Positions 1 to 6,317 of a stretch of 7,048 bases of DNA are shown piece after piece. The position numbers were made by a program, and so were the translations under genes. Under the pieces are notes generated by a model. That model saw only the letters and a list, made by a program, of their open reading frames with translations. It was not told the DNA's origin and searched no databases. This stretch comes from Elusimicrobiota bacterium (GTDB lineage: Bacteria; Elusimicrobiota; Endomicrobiia; Endomicrobiales; Endomicrobiaceae), in NCBI GenBank assembly GCA_031256695.1, contig JAIRQB010000111.1:1-7048 (forward strand). The letters are read 5' to 3'. Each line of letters begins with the position of its first letter. Within the stretch, counting starts at the first letter, position 1.

Positions 1-119
1 AGTCTTTATAGTATGAAGGTAAATGAAAAAGCCCTCCCGGGGCTAGACGCCCCACTTACACAAAGTAAGCCTCACGTCTCCAATTTGCCACTGCGGGAGA
101 GCGACATAAGAATACAAGA
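1..119. repeat. Terminal direct repeat, left copy (circular join)
   Basis: This segment is identical, base for base, to 6930-7048. It marks the overlap of a circular contig, and removing one copy gives a 6,929-bp circle. The frame that is open up to 6929 continues in register into 1-237, which supports a genuine join. The length of 119 matches a standard assembler k-mer size, so it is probably an assembly overlap and not a biological terminal repeat. Confidence 0.93.
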
Positions 120-237
120 TTTAATGAAAAGAATCAAAGACACAAGCGGCATATATGACTTCAGCGGTATAGGATATATAAAGTCTTATATTTCTCATTT
201 ATTGCGCAACAATATAAAGAAAGCGTTAATGAAGTAA
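13..237 (+). CDS. Unknown protein, C-terminal part of a longer junction-spanning frame
   Basis: This is a 74-aa reading frame with ATG at 13 and TAA at 235-237. I do not recognise the family. The frame is also open upstream of the ATG: across the circular join it extends back to a TAG at 6819-6821, adding about 40 plausible residues, including a run reading IFKEFLNFVVKEF. The ATG at 13 is therefore probably internal and has no clear Shine-Dalgarno sequence. Residues 7-30 (bases 31-102) are encoded by a GC-rich nested palindrome unlike the AT- and purine-rich flanks. Removing those 24 codons keeps the frame and joins MKVNEK to DIRIQDLMKRI. The C-terminal 45 residues look like normal helical protein with a basic end (NNIKKALMK). 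The next gene starts 17 nt downstream, consistent with one operon. The frame is real, but its function is unknown and it may be the tail of a decayed gene. Confidence 0.5.
   Translation: MKVNEKALPGLDAPLTQSKPHVSNLPLRESDIRIQDLMKRIKDTSGIYDFSGIGYIKSYISHLLRNNIKKALMK
31..102. repeat. Nested palindromic element, in frame within a coding sequence
   Basis: The outer arm is CTCCCG (34-39) paired with CGGGAG (94-99), extended by GC (31-32) with GC (101-102) across one mismatch. A middle arm pairs AGACG (45-49) with CGTCT (75-79). The inner hairpin is CTTAC (55-59), loop ACAAA, GTAAG (65-69). The 5-base spacers between middle and inner arms are symmetrical. The element is exactly 24 codons long, so its presence does not break the host frame. 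It is more GC-rich than its surroundings. In architecture, not sequence, it resembles the palindromic elements known to insert inside Rickettsia genes. Confidence 0.7.
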
Positions 238-254
238 AACAGAGGGGAACAAAA

Positions 255-617
255 ATGAAGATAAGGGAGAAGATAGCGGCAATACGCGAGGCGATAGGGC
301 AGAATATGCAGACATTAAAGGCATTGAGGATAAAGCGCGAGATAGAGGCGCAATTAGATTTAATAGATGCGGGAAAGCCTATATTTGTGGGCGAGCGGAA
401 TTTAGACAAATTAGGTTATTTAGCGAGGCAATTCAGTCCATATTTAGACAGTTTAGCGAGGAAAGGGGTAATAAAGAGATACTCATATGGGATAGACGAG
501 GGCAACAGGTTTCGCGCGGCTATTGCGGTAACATTAAATTTAGGCGGGCTTGTCAGCGGCGGGATAATGAAGGATAGTTTTATATATCGGGTAACAATAA
601 GGCGGTATAAAAGTTAA
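255..617 (+). CDS. Hypothetical 120-aa protein upstream of portal gene
   Basis: The start is well supported by GAGGGG (242-247), 7 nt before the ATG. The product begins with a helical, basic segment (about residues 1-38, rich in K, R, E, I and A). A mixed alpha/beta part follows, with LARQFSPYLDSLARKGVIKRY around residues 56-76 split by turns, then beta-like stretches (AAIAVTLNLGG, residues 88-98; FIYRVTIRRY, 109-118). No signal peptide or membrane segment is visible. Position just before the portal gene suggests a virion or tail-related role. The end (a variable-residue strand after a 'KGVI' turn) is faintly reminiscent of the C-terminus of tail-sheath-like proteins, but this is too weak to name. 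The last codons and the TAA lie in the 69-bp repeat at 609-677, so this repeat may have supplied the present C-terminus. Codon use (TTA Leu, ATA Ile) matches the portal gene. Confidence 0.8.
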   Translation: MKIREKIAAIREAIGQNMQTLKALRIKREIEAQLDLIDAGKPIFVGERNLDKLGYLARQFSPYLDSLARKGVIKRYSYGIDEGNRFRAAIAVTLNLGGLVSGGIMKDSFIYRVTIRRYKS

Positions 618-677
618 GGAAAACGGCAGTATAAAAAAGGCAAAAGCGGGTGGTATGGCGTCCATCGGAGCGCAGTC
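609..677 (+). repeat. 69-bp dispersed direct repeat, copy A
   Basis: Matches 6175-6243 at 64 of 69 positions, with an offset of 5,566. It begins at the stop region of the 120-aa gene and ends within the leader of the portal gene. All five differences change the amino acid in the portal frame (the frame of both 255-617 and 708), so I see no sign of coding constraint. A further shared 15-mer (TTCAAAAGCAAAAGG) follows at 686-700 here and at 6331-6345 in the other copy. The region between is 79 bp longer in copy B because of a palindromic insert. Confidence 0.85.
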
Positions 678-711
678 AGATTTATTTCAAAAGCAAAAGG
701 GAAAGAGATGA
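655..711 (+). CDS. Possible 18-aa leader peptide before portal gene
   Basis: A short frame (MASIGAQSDLFQKQKGKR) starts at ATG 655 and ends at TGA 709-711, overlapping the portal start in an ATGA arrangement typical of translational coupling. The frame is open back to 601 but has no other usual start codon there. There is no clear Shine-Dalgarno sequence before 655, and most of it lies in the dispersed 69-bp repeat, whose second copy does not preserve the peptide. It could be a leader that couples portal translation, or chance. Low confidence. Confidence 0.15.
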   Translation: MASIGAQSDLFQKQKGKR

Positions 712-2951
712 CAAAGAATATAGGCAAAATCATAGATGCAAAGAGCGAAGGATTAGAGAGCAAGGACATAAACTTCTATTTATCAGAGATTTCAGCGGCG
801 GGCAATCGTGAGAAGGAGTGGCGTTTAGCGGCGGAGAGTTATTTTCGCAAATATGCTTCTGAGCGTGATAGCGCATTAGGGGCAGATGAGCGTTTAAGGC
901 GCAAGGGCGGGCGTTTCAATGTATTTTATTCTAACACAGAGATATTGAAATCAGCATTATTGCCCGACATACCGCATTTAATAATAGAGAGGCGTTTTGC
1001 CAAGGAGCAGGCGCAAGACGATAAAGAGAAGCAATTTTATGCGGCGGTTTCAGAGATAGTAGAGAGGGCGGTAAGTTACAACACAAATGACGGCGCGGCG
1101 GCAGATGAGATAGAGGCATTCAAATACGATTATTTAATAGCGGGGCGCGGCGTTTTGTGGTGTGTATTATCAAACAAGACGCAAGAGGGGGAGGAGGCAG
1201 ACGGCAAGAGTATAGAAATAGTAGAGCAGAGAGTAAAAATAGAGCATATAAACTATGACGATTTCAGATTTTCGTCAGGGCGCAAATGGTCTGAGGTTTG
1301 GTGGATAGCGCGGCGTCATTTATTGAAGCGGCAAGATTTAATAGAGCGTTTTGGCGCAAAGAAAGGGGAAGCGGTCAAAATAGAGGCAAGAGTAGAGGGA
1401 AAAAAGGACAAAGGGGATAATTATATAAAAGAGAATTTAGCGCAAGTATGGGAGATATGGGACAGGGATGAGAGGAGAATTTATTTTGTATGCGAGGGTT
1501 ATCCAGATGACTTTTTAGAGATAAAAGAGGACCCTTATAAATTAGACAATTTTTATCCGACAGTAGAGCCTTTAAGGAGTATTCGCAGCAATTTAAATTT
1601 AAAGGCAGTGCCTGAGTATGAGATATATAAGGCAGAGGCGGAGGATTTAAGCGAATGCGCAGCGAGGGCGGCAAAGTTAATAAAGAGCATACAGGCAAAG
1701 GCATTTTATCCGGCGCGTTACAAAGATTTAATAAAGAATTTAGAGACATCGGAGGATAATGAATATGTAGGGATAGATGTGACGGGCGAAATAAACGATG
1801 CAGGCGGCATTACATCTATATTTGCATATCCGCCTATTGAGGCAAAACAGAGAGTAGCGGCGGGTTTATATGAGCATCAGAATCATTTATTGAATGTTAT
1901 TTACAACATTACGGGCATATCAGACATAATGAGGAATGCTTCAACAGACGAGACGGCGACGGCGACAAGGCAGAAGGGGCGTTTTGGGGCATTACGGTTG
2001 CAGGAGCGTCAAAAGGCAATAGACAATTATATAAAGGGTATATATTCAATTATAACAGAGATAGTATGCGAATCATTTACGATAGGGAGTTTGCGGGAAA
2101 TAAGTTCAATATCATTGCCGACAGAAGAGCAGAAGGGTCAATATCAAGGGCGTATTGAATTATTGGCGAGCAAACAGCAAGAGTTTCAAGAACAAATAAA
2201 GCAGGCGCAGGAGAGGGCGCAGGCATTGATAGTATCAGGGCGCAAAGAGGAAGGGCAGCGTCTTATTGCAGAGATAGAGCGGCGCAGTCAAGCGGCGCAG
2301 GGGCAGTTACAGAAGATGCAGCCGAATGCCGAGACGGCAAAATTTATGTCATTGCCTACTTGGGAATCAGTAAAAGAGTTTTTAGAGAACAATCGGCTTC
2401 GTTCATATTTATTAGATATAGAGACGGCATTTAGCATTTGGGCTGACGATGAGCAGACGCGGAAAGAGAGGATAGAGTTATTAAATATATGGACTGAAAG
2501 CATACAGAAAGCGATGCCTATAATAGCGCAAGCGCCGGAGTTAGCGCAGACATTTAACAAACTAATAAGTTGGGCAATAGATGGATTTAGGGCAAGCAGG
2601 AGCGTAAAGAACGGTATAGAGGATGCATTAAGCCAGATGGTAGAAAAGATAAAGCAGCAGGCTGCGCAGCCGAAACAGCAGCAGGTTGACCCGCAATTAT
2701 TATTAGCGCAGGCGGAGCAGACGAGAGCGCAAGGGGAAGTGATGAGCGCGCAGGCAAAGGTTCAAGAGGTTCAGCAAGAGGCAAAGATAAAAGAGGAAGA
2801 GATAAAGATAAAGGTTCGCGAGTTGGCAATCAAAGAGGCTGAATTAGGCATAAAGGAGAGGGAATTCGGCATAAACAGCCAAGCCAAAGCGGCAGACATA
2901 AAGATAAAAGAGGACAAAAACGTTATAGAGGCGTTAAAAGCCGGCAGTTAA
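708..2951 (+). CDS. Phage portal protein (P22/T7-type podovirus-like)
   Basis: The portal is the dodecameric ring at the capsid vertex through which DNA is packaged and ejected. The 747-aa product shows the order of motifs typical of this group: YSNTEILKSALLPDIP (residues 74-89); the helix DYLIAGRGVLWCVL (141-154); an 'INYDDFRFSSGRKWSEVWW' clamp-like stretch (181-199) followed by RRHLLKRQDLIERFG (202-216); VWEIWDRDERRIYFVCEGY (247-265); the stem region NVIYNITGISDIMRN (396-410) with DETATATRQKGRFGALRLQER (414-434); and DIETAFSIWADDEQTRKERIELL (570-592), a very characteristic C-terminal block. Residues 475-545 and 640-725 are long Q/E/K/A coiled-coil-like segments; the last resembles portal C-terminal barrels. 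AAGGG (697-701) sits 6 nt before the ATG. The coding strand is strongly purine-rich, with nearly exclusive TTA Leu. The gene appears intact and of normal length. Confidence 0.93.
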   Translation: MTKNIGKIIDAKSEGLESKDINFYLSEISAAGNREKEWRLAAESYFRKYASERDSALGADERLRRKGGRFNVFYSNTEILKSALLPDIPHLIIERRFAKEQAQDDKEKQFYAAVSEIVERAVSYNTNDGAAADEIEAFKYDYLIAGRGVLWCVLSNKTQEGEEADGKSIEIVEQRVKIEHINYDDFRFSSGRKWSEVWWIARRHLLKRQDLIERFGAKKGEAVKIEARVEGKKDKGDNYIKENLAQVWEIWDRDERRIYFVCEGYPDDFLEIKEDPYKLDNFYPTVEPLRSIRSNLNLKAVPEYEIYKAEAEDLSECAARAAKLIKSIQAKAFYPARYKDLIKNLETSEDNEYVGIDVTGEINDAGGITSIFAYPPIEAKQRVAAGLYEHQNHLLNVIYNITGISDIMRNASTDETATATRQKGRFGALRLQERQKAIDNYIKGIYSIITEIVCESFTIGSLREISSISLPTEEQKGQYQGRIELLASKQQEFQEQIKQAQERAQALIVSGRKEEGQRLIAEIERRSQAAQGQLQKMQPNAETAKFMSLPTWESVKEFLENNRLRSYLLDIETAFSIWADDEQTRKERIELLNIWTESIQKAMPIIAQAPELAQTFNKLISWAIDGFRASRSVKNGIEDALSQMVEKIKQQAAQPKQQQVDPQLLLAQAEQTRAQGEVMSAQAKVQEVQQEAKIKEEEIKIKVRELAIKEAELGIKEREFGINSQAKAADIKIKEDKNVIEALKAGS

Positions 2952-3000
2952 AGGAAAAAGAAAAACATATAGGCAAACAGGCGGAAAATAAAAGGCAAAC

Positions 3001-3006
3001 AGGAGG
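3001..3006 (+). promoter_or_regulatory. Ribosome binding site of scaffold gene; affects start choice
   Basis: A perfect AGGAGG lies 2 nt before the first ATG (3009) and 5 nt before an immediately following ATG (3012). Normal spacing favours 3012, which would remove one Met. The 57-nt gap after the portal stop is purine-only in many stretches and holds no terminator-like hairpin, so the two genes are probably co-transcribed. Confidence 0.75.
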
Positions 3007-3008
3007 AT

Positions 3009-4055
3009 ATGATGGAAAGCGAAGAAATAAAGGGCGAGCAAAAGCAAGAGGCGGCGGCAGGGCAAGAGGCGGGCGGCGATGAGAAGGGAATAGGTTTAGA
3101 GCCTTCATTAACATTAGAGCAGGCATTAGAGCGGGCGCAAAAGAAGATAGAAGAAGGCGAGGGTAAAGAGAAAGAGGCGCAAGGGAAAGAGGCGGAAGAG
3201 GTGGCGGCGGCAGAAAGCAAAGAAAAGGGCAAAGAGGATAAAGCAAAGGAAAAGCAAAAAGATATAAAAGGCGCAAAAGAGGCGCAAAAGGGCGCTGTGG
3301 AAGTTTTTGCGCCGGAAAAGAATTGGAGTGATGAGCAGAGGGAATTTTTCAACAAATTAGAGGCGGCAGACCAAAAGAAAGTATTAGATATGTATAAGGG
3401 CATACAGAAAGTCTATGAAAAAAAGACATTAGAGATTTCAGCGCAAAAGAAAGAGTTAGAGAGCGTAGACAGAGTATTGCGTCCATATAAAGAGATGTTT
3501 AAGGCGCAAAAGCAAGATATGGGGCAATATATAGAGGGGTTAATAAACTTTGACAAATTCGCTTCTCAAAAGCCGATAGAGTTTTTAGTAGATTTTATGA
3601 TAAGGCGCGGGGTGACCTTGAATGCATTAAGCGAGGGGATAGCGCGTCACGTCAAATACAATGACGACCCTATATACAAAGAGATAAAAGAAGTAAAGAG
3701 CGCGCTATCGCAGATAGGGTCAAAAGGGGCGAAGGGCGGGCAAAGTTCAGTTGAAGAGGGCGATAATGAGGCGGCGCAGGCGGCGGCAGCCGAGATGGTA
3801 GCGGCATTTGAAGAGCAATTAAATGACGATGGTTCATTGATGCATCCGTATTTTAAAGAGGCGCGCGAGAGGATGGCGCAAATATCGCAAAGCGCAGGCT
3901 CAAAGGATTTAGAAGAATTATATCAGCAGGCAATATGGGCGGACCCAGACATAAGGCTCAAAATAATAGAAGCGGAAAGGAACAGGGCAATACAGGCGCA
4001 GAAAATCAATCCTTGCATTATTCTTATAAAACACAAGTCTCGCAGACAACAATAA
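3009..4055 (+). CDS. Phage scaffold / capsid-assembly protein
   Basis: This 348-aa highly charged protein directly follows the portal, the usual place for a scaffold. Residues 1-97 are a disordered E/K/A/G-rich tail. The conserved core starts at VFAPEKNWSDEQREFFNKL (99-117), runs through helices with Y/K/E periodicity (LDMYKGIQKVYEKKTLEISA, 126-145, then RVLRPYKEMF, 155-164), and includes IEGLINFDKF (175-184) and VDFMIRRGVTLNAL (194-207). The C-terminal block MHPYFKEARERMAQI (278-292) with DLEELYQQAIWADPDIRLKI (300-319) matches the end of many portal-adjacent scaffold proteins ('hP.F..vr..M..l ... Ye.A...P..R'). Such proteins guide major capsid protein into procapsids and are then expelled or cleaved. 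The last 17 residues (KINPCIILIKHKSRRQQ) fall after an abrupt change in base composition near 4000 and probably come from read-through into foreign sequence. No capsid gene follows, which is odd for this pair. Confidence 0.82.
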   Translation: MMESEEIKGEQKQEAAAGQEAGGDEKGIGLEPSLTLEQALERAQKKIEEGEGKEKEAQGKEAEEVAAAESKEKGKEDKAKEKQKDIKGAKEAQKGAVEVFAPEKNWSDEQREFFNKLEAADQKKVLDMYKGIQKVYEKKTLEISAQKKELESVDRVLRPYKEMFKAQKQDMGQYIEGLINFDKFASQKPIEFLVDFMIRRGVTLNALSEGIARHVKYNDDPIYKEIKEVKSALSQIGSKGAKGGQSSVEEGDNEAAQAAAAEMVAAFEEQLNDDGSLMHPYFKEARERMAQISQSAGSKDLEELYQQAIWADPDIRLKIIEAERNRAIQAQKINPCIILIKHKSRRQQ

Positions 4056-4129
4056 ACAACCCTCCGCATCCTTACTTAACCCAAACAACAACTGTTTACA
4101 GCAACACCGCGCTGCAATCAAACCGCAAA

Positions 4130-4279
4130 ATGTCTGCTGGGACAAATGCTTTGACAGATATTTTAAACAGTTTAATTGCCGCCGCGCATACTCATTCATT
4201 TCTTACTACGCAATGCACATCTGAAGTTACTTATACCAACTGCCGCAACTGCAACTGCGGCTGTTGTGAAGGATTGTAG
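4130..4279 (+). CDS. Cys-rich 49-aa peptide, candidate radical-SAM substrate (RiPP precursor)
   Basis: From ATG 4130 the product is 49 residues: a leader-like part with a hydrophobic helix (ALTDILNSLIAAAHTH, residues 7-22) followed by a Cys-rich end, TNCRNCNCGCCEGL. Cysteines are at 29, 38, 41, 43, 45 and 46, six in all. The stop (4277-4279) overlaps the Shine-Dalgarno sequence of the radical SAM gene, whose ATG is 13 nt after this stop. A small Cys-rich ORF immediately before a SPASM enzyme is the classic layout of sactipeptide, ranthipeptide or SCIFF-type clusters. That it is a substrate is inference. The start is uncertain: there is no good Shine-Dalgarno sequence before 4130, and the same frame is open back through about 3998 (T/Q/N/P-rich residues), overlapping the scaffold end. 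It may instead be the C-terminus of a longer protein cut by recombination. A metal-binding peptide is another possibility. Confidence 0.5.
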   Translation: MSAGTNALTDILNSLIAAAHTHSFLTTQCTSEVTYTNCRNCNCGCCEGL

Positions 4280-4291
4280 AGGAAAACAAAA

Positions 4292-5371
4292 ATGAAAAAA
4301 TTTTTACCGATGCAAATAATGAGAGTCTTTTTATGTTTAGGCTTTGAGTGTAATTTAAACTGTCCCTATTGCATACAAGGCGAGAGCAAGCCTAAAGAAC
4401 GCGGACAAAAGACAGGAATAAACCCAGACATTTATCCTTTCATTAAAGGGCTTTTAAAAAATCTGCCGCCCAAAAAACATTTACGCATTATCTTTTTCGG
4501 CGGCGAGCCTCTTTTATATTTAGACAAAATCAAAACTATTACAAAGAAATTAAAAAATAAAAGAATTCTTTTTCAAATAATCACAAACGGAAAATTGTTA
4601 GACGAAGAAAATATAAAGTTTTTCAACAGATACAATTTCGGCGTTCAAATATCTTGGGACGGTTCTATAAGCGCGACAACAAGAGGCTATAACGCGCTCA
4701 AAGATAAAATCAGCCTAATTAACAAAATCAAAAATGCATCGCTTTCGGCAGTTTTAAATTCAAAATTGCGTTTAAAGCATTTAGTTTTGCAAATGCAAGG
4801 CATAGACAATTATTACTTTAAAAACACGGGACGCCGCATACAAAACAATATAGCGACGCTAAACGACACAAGCGGCGATTTTCGCTTTTCAAAAGACTTT
4901 AATTTTGAAGTTTTAAGGCAAGACTTCGCTGCTTTTATAGACGATTTTTTTATAAAAAAACTATATCCGTCTTTTACCAATTTTTTTAAAACGATGTTAG
5001 ATTGCGCTAATTTTTTCTATGTGCAAAACAATGGAAATTATATCGGCTCTTTGCCTTATTGCGGCGAGGGCTTTCACGCTTTGTCTTTAAGCATAGACGG
5101 CTCAATTTTGCGCTGTCATAACAGCGCCGTAAAAACAGGAACTATATACGAGCCTTTTTGGACTTATTTAAACAGGGCGCTGGGGCAAATGATTATCTGT
5201 AAAAAGACAGATTGTTCCGTCTATGGAATGTGCCGCGGAGGCTGTAAATTGCAAAAAGAAGCGCAACTTATAGAAGGTTCTTATTGTTTGTTTCAAAAAG
5301 CATTATATGAGCCGATGATTGAATTTATAGGCAAAATCGGCGACAGCAAGGAGGAAATAATATGTTGCTAA
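4292..5371 (+). CDS. Radical SAM/SPASM domain protein (probable peptide maturase)
   Basis: This 359-aa enzyme has the radical SAM 4Fe-4S signature CNLNCPYC-type cluster CxxxCxxC (Cys20, 24, 27), which with S-adenosylmethionine makes a 5'-deoxyadenosyl radical. It also shows the SAM-binding FFGGEPLLY (68-76), IITNG (96-100) and ISWDG (120-124) motifs in the expected order. A SPASM-type auxiliary cluster domain occupies about 257-332: Cys257 (YCGEG), IDGSILRCHN (268-277, Cys275), Cys303, CSVYGMCRGGC (Cys308, 314, 318) and Cys332 (SYC). Such domains bind extra 4Fe-4S clusters and are typical of enzymes that modify ribosomal peptides or sulfatases. Length and domain order are normal and the gene looks intact. 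An AGAGG Shine-Dalgarno (4278-4282) precedes the ATG by 9 nt, and the next gene overlaps the 3' end. The protein ends in an unusual Cys-Cys pair. The enzyme needs anoxic conditions. Substrate is unproven; the upstream Cys-rich peptide is the obvious candidate. Confidence 0.93.
   Translation: MKKFLPMQIMRVFLCLGFECNLNCPYCIQGESKPKERGQKTGINPDIYPFIKGLLKNLPPKKHLRIIFFGGEPLLYLDKIKTITKKLKNKRILFQIITNGKLLDEENIKFFNRYNFGVQISWDGSISATTRGYNALKDKISLINKIKNASLSAVLNSKLRLKHLVLQMQGIDNYYFKNTGRRIQNNIATLNDTSGDFRFSKDFNFEVLRQDFAAFIDDFFIKKLYPSFTNFFKTMLDCANFFYVQNNGNYIGSLPYCGEGFHALSLSIDGSILRCHNSAVKTGTIYEPFWTYLNRALGQMIICKKTDCSVYGMCRGGCKLQKEAQLIEGSYCLFQKALYEPMIEFIGKIGDSKEEIICC
5348..5354 (+). promoter_or_regulatory. Strong ribosome binding site inside radical SAM gene
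   Basis: A perfect AAGGAGG lies inside the 3' end of the radical SAM gene, 7 nt before the ATG at 5362. This fixes the start of the 266-aa gene and shows that the 10-bp overlap is functional coupling rather than a mis-called start. Confidence 0.85.
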
Positions 5372-6162
5372 TAAGAGTAAATAAAGAGGCAAAGTCGGAA
5401 GAACACAAAGAAATTAACATAGAAATAAAACAAGACGTTCTGTTTTTCAATATGCTGACAACAGACAGCAACGGAGCGCGGCAGCATTTTGAAGCAAGTC
5501 AAAAATTAAGCAGTTATTTTTATTATTTAGTTTTTTGTAGAGACGGGCAAATGCACATTTTAAACTACAACAAAATAAACAATGCCGCCCGTTTTTCATT
5601 TAAACAAGCGGCAACAAGCCTGCTCATTAGCGATAGAACGGCTTTTATTACTACAGGAATGATAGTTCCATCACAGCCGCAAAATACAGACATCGTTATA
5701 GATATATTCAATGGCTGCAAAGAAAACATAAAAATAAAAGCAGACCAAAAATGTGAAATCAAAGATTTTGATTTTACAGAAGCAAATCCTCAAAGCCGAG
5801 CGCCTTTTTTTGATTCTTATTCTCTAATCATAAACGGGAAAGAATATAAGGCAGGCAGCAAAGGCAACTTTATTGATTGTTCTTTTGACGAGGCAATACC
5901 GCTTCAAAAACAATATGTAATCACGCTTCAAAAATACAAGAGAAAATTTGAATTTCCGCTAAATAGAGAAATAGACGATGACGAGGTGACAATAGAAAGC
6001 ACGGCAGGCATTATAAATACAAGGCGGGTATATTTAGACAAAGGCAGGGGCAGTTTTTTATTTTTTCCTTTTGAATATACGGGCAAATTCAAAATCAAAC
6101 TTGGGCGGCGCTGGATGGAAAATTGGAATGAATACAACTTCACGCTAACTAATAAGAGTTAA
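5362..6162 (+). CDS. Unknown 266-aa protein coupled to radical SAM gene
   Basis: I do not recognise a family. The protein is soluble-looking, with no signal peptide or membrane helix. Alternating hydrophobic/polar stretches suggest mainly beta structure: INIEIKQDVLFFNML (residues 19-33 approx.), YYLVFCRDGQMHILNYNKI, NTDIVIDIFNG with IKIKADQKCEIKDFDF, YSLIINGKEY, and a final part rich in aromatic residues (SFLFFPFEYTGKFKIKLGRRW, then NWNEYNFTL, split by short turns). It begins 10 bp inside the radical SAM gene behind a perfect Shine-Dalgarno sequence, so the two are co-translated. It could be a RiPP accessory factor (leader binding or export), a virion decoration protein, or the modified target. 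It shares the mixed Ile/Leu codon use of the radical SAM gene and not the ATA/TTA-dominated use of the portal module. It is the last gene before the repeat-rich region. Confidence 0.82.
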   Translation: MLLIRVNKEAKSEEHKEINIEIKQDVLFFNMLTTDSNGARQHFEASQKLSSYFYYLVFCRDGQMHILNYNKINNAARFSFKQAATSLLISDRTAFITTGMIVPSQPQNTDIVIDIFNGCKENIKIKADQKCEIKDFDFTEANPQSRAPFFDSYSLIINGKEYKAGSKGNFIDCSFDEAIPLQKQYVITLQKYKRKFEFPLNREIDDDEVTIESTAGIINTRRVYLDKGRGSFLFFPFEYTGKFKIKLGRRWMENWNEYNFTLTNKS

Positions 6163-6180
6163 AAGTGAAAAGTGAAAAGT
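6161..6180. repeat. Short tandem repeat AAAAGTG
   Basis: Two full copies of the 7-mer AAAAGTG (6161-6167, 6168-6174) and a third partial copy AAAAGT (6175-6180) start on the stop codon of the 266-aa gene and run into copy B of the 69-bp repeat. Confidence 0.8.
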
Positions 6181-6243
6181 TAAGGAAAACGGCAGTATAA
6201 AAAAGGCAAAAGCGTGCGGTATGGCGTCCATCAGAACGCATTC
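6175..6243 (+). repeat. 69-bp dispersed direct repeat, copy B
   Basis: Matches 609-677 at 64 of 69 positions. It follows the last gene of the cassette, so the two copies bracket the block running from portal to the 266-aa gene (about 5.5 kb). Homologous recombination between them could delete or excise that block. Similarity resumes at 6331 after an 87-nt gap that is only 8 nt in copy A. Confidence 0.85.
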
Positions 6244-6317
6244 GGCAAAAGACGCGTTTCCAGTGTGTCATTGTGGCGTGCGCAAACGCATAGCGCCACC
6301 GCAATCCCTGTTTGCCG
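6243..6317. repeat. Nested palindromic element inserted in repeat copy B
   Basis: The outer arms are CGGCAAA (6243-6249) and TTTGCCG (6311-6317). The inner hairpin has GTGGCG (6273-6278) pairing with CGCCAC (6294-6299), and within it TGCG, loop CAAA, CGCA (6279-6290), with TAG bulged on one side. At 75 bp it matches in size the other nested palindromes here. It shares CCAGTGTGTCA (6260-6270) with 6444-6454. Copy A of the surrounding repeat lacks this segment. Confidence 0.65.

Noticed and set aside
2923..3403. Long minus-strand frames (117 and 151 codons) opposite the scaffold gene
   Set aside because: They are rich in F, S, P and L because they mirror an E/K/A/R-rich, purine-loaded coding strand. 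They have no start signals and no family resemblance.
3935..4129. Upstream part of the frame that ends in the Cys-rich peptide, from ATG 3935
   Set aside because: Its first portion overlaps the conserved C-terminal block of the scaffold gene in another frame, and it has no ribosome binding site. No canonical -1 slippery heptamer was seen in the scaffold frame, so a programmed fusion is not supported. A start at 4130 is preferred, with doubt stated.
4130..6162. Diversity-generating retroelement
   Set aside because: No reverse transcriptase and no template/variable repeat pair with adenine-specific differences were seen. The 69-bp repeat differences are not A-specific.
6273..6299. Intrinsic terminator after the 266-aa gene
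   Set aside because: A strong hairpin is present but no T-run follows, and it is better explained as the core of a nested palindrome.
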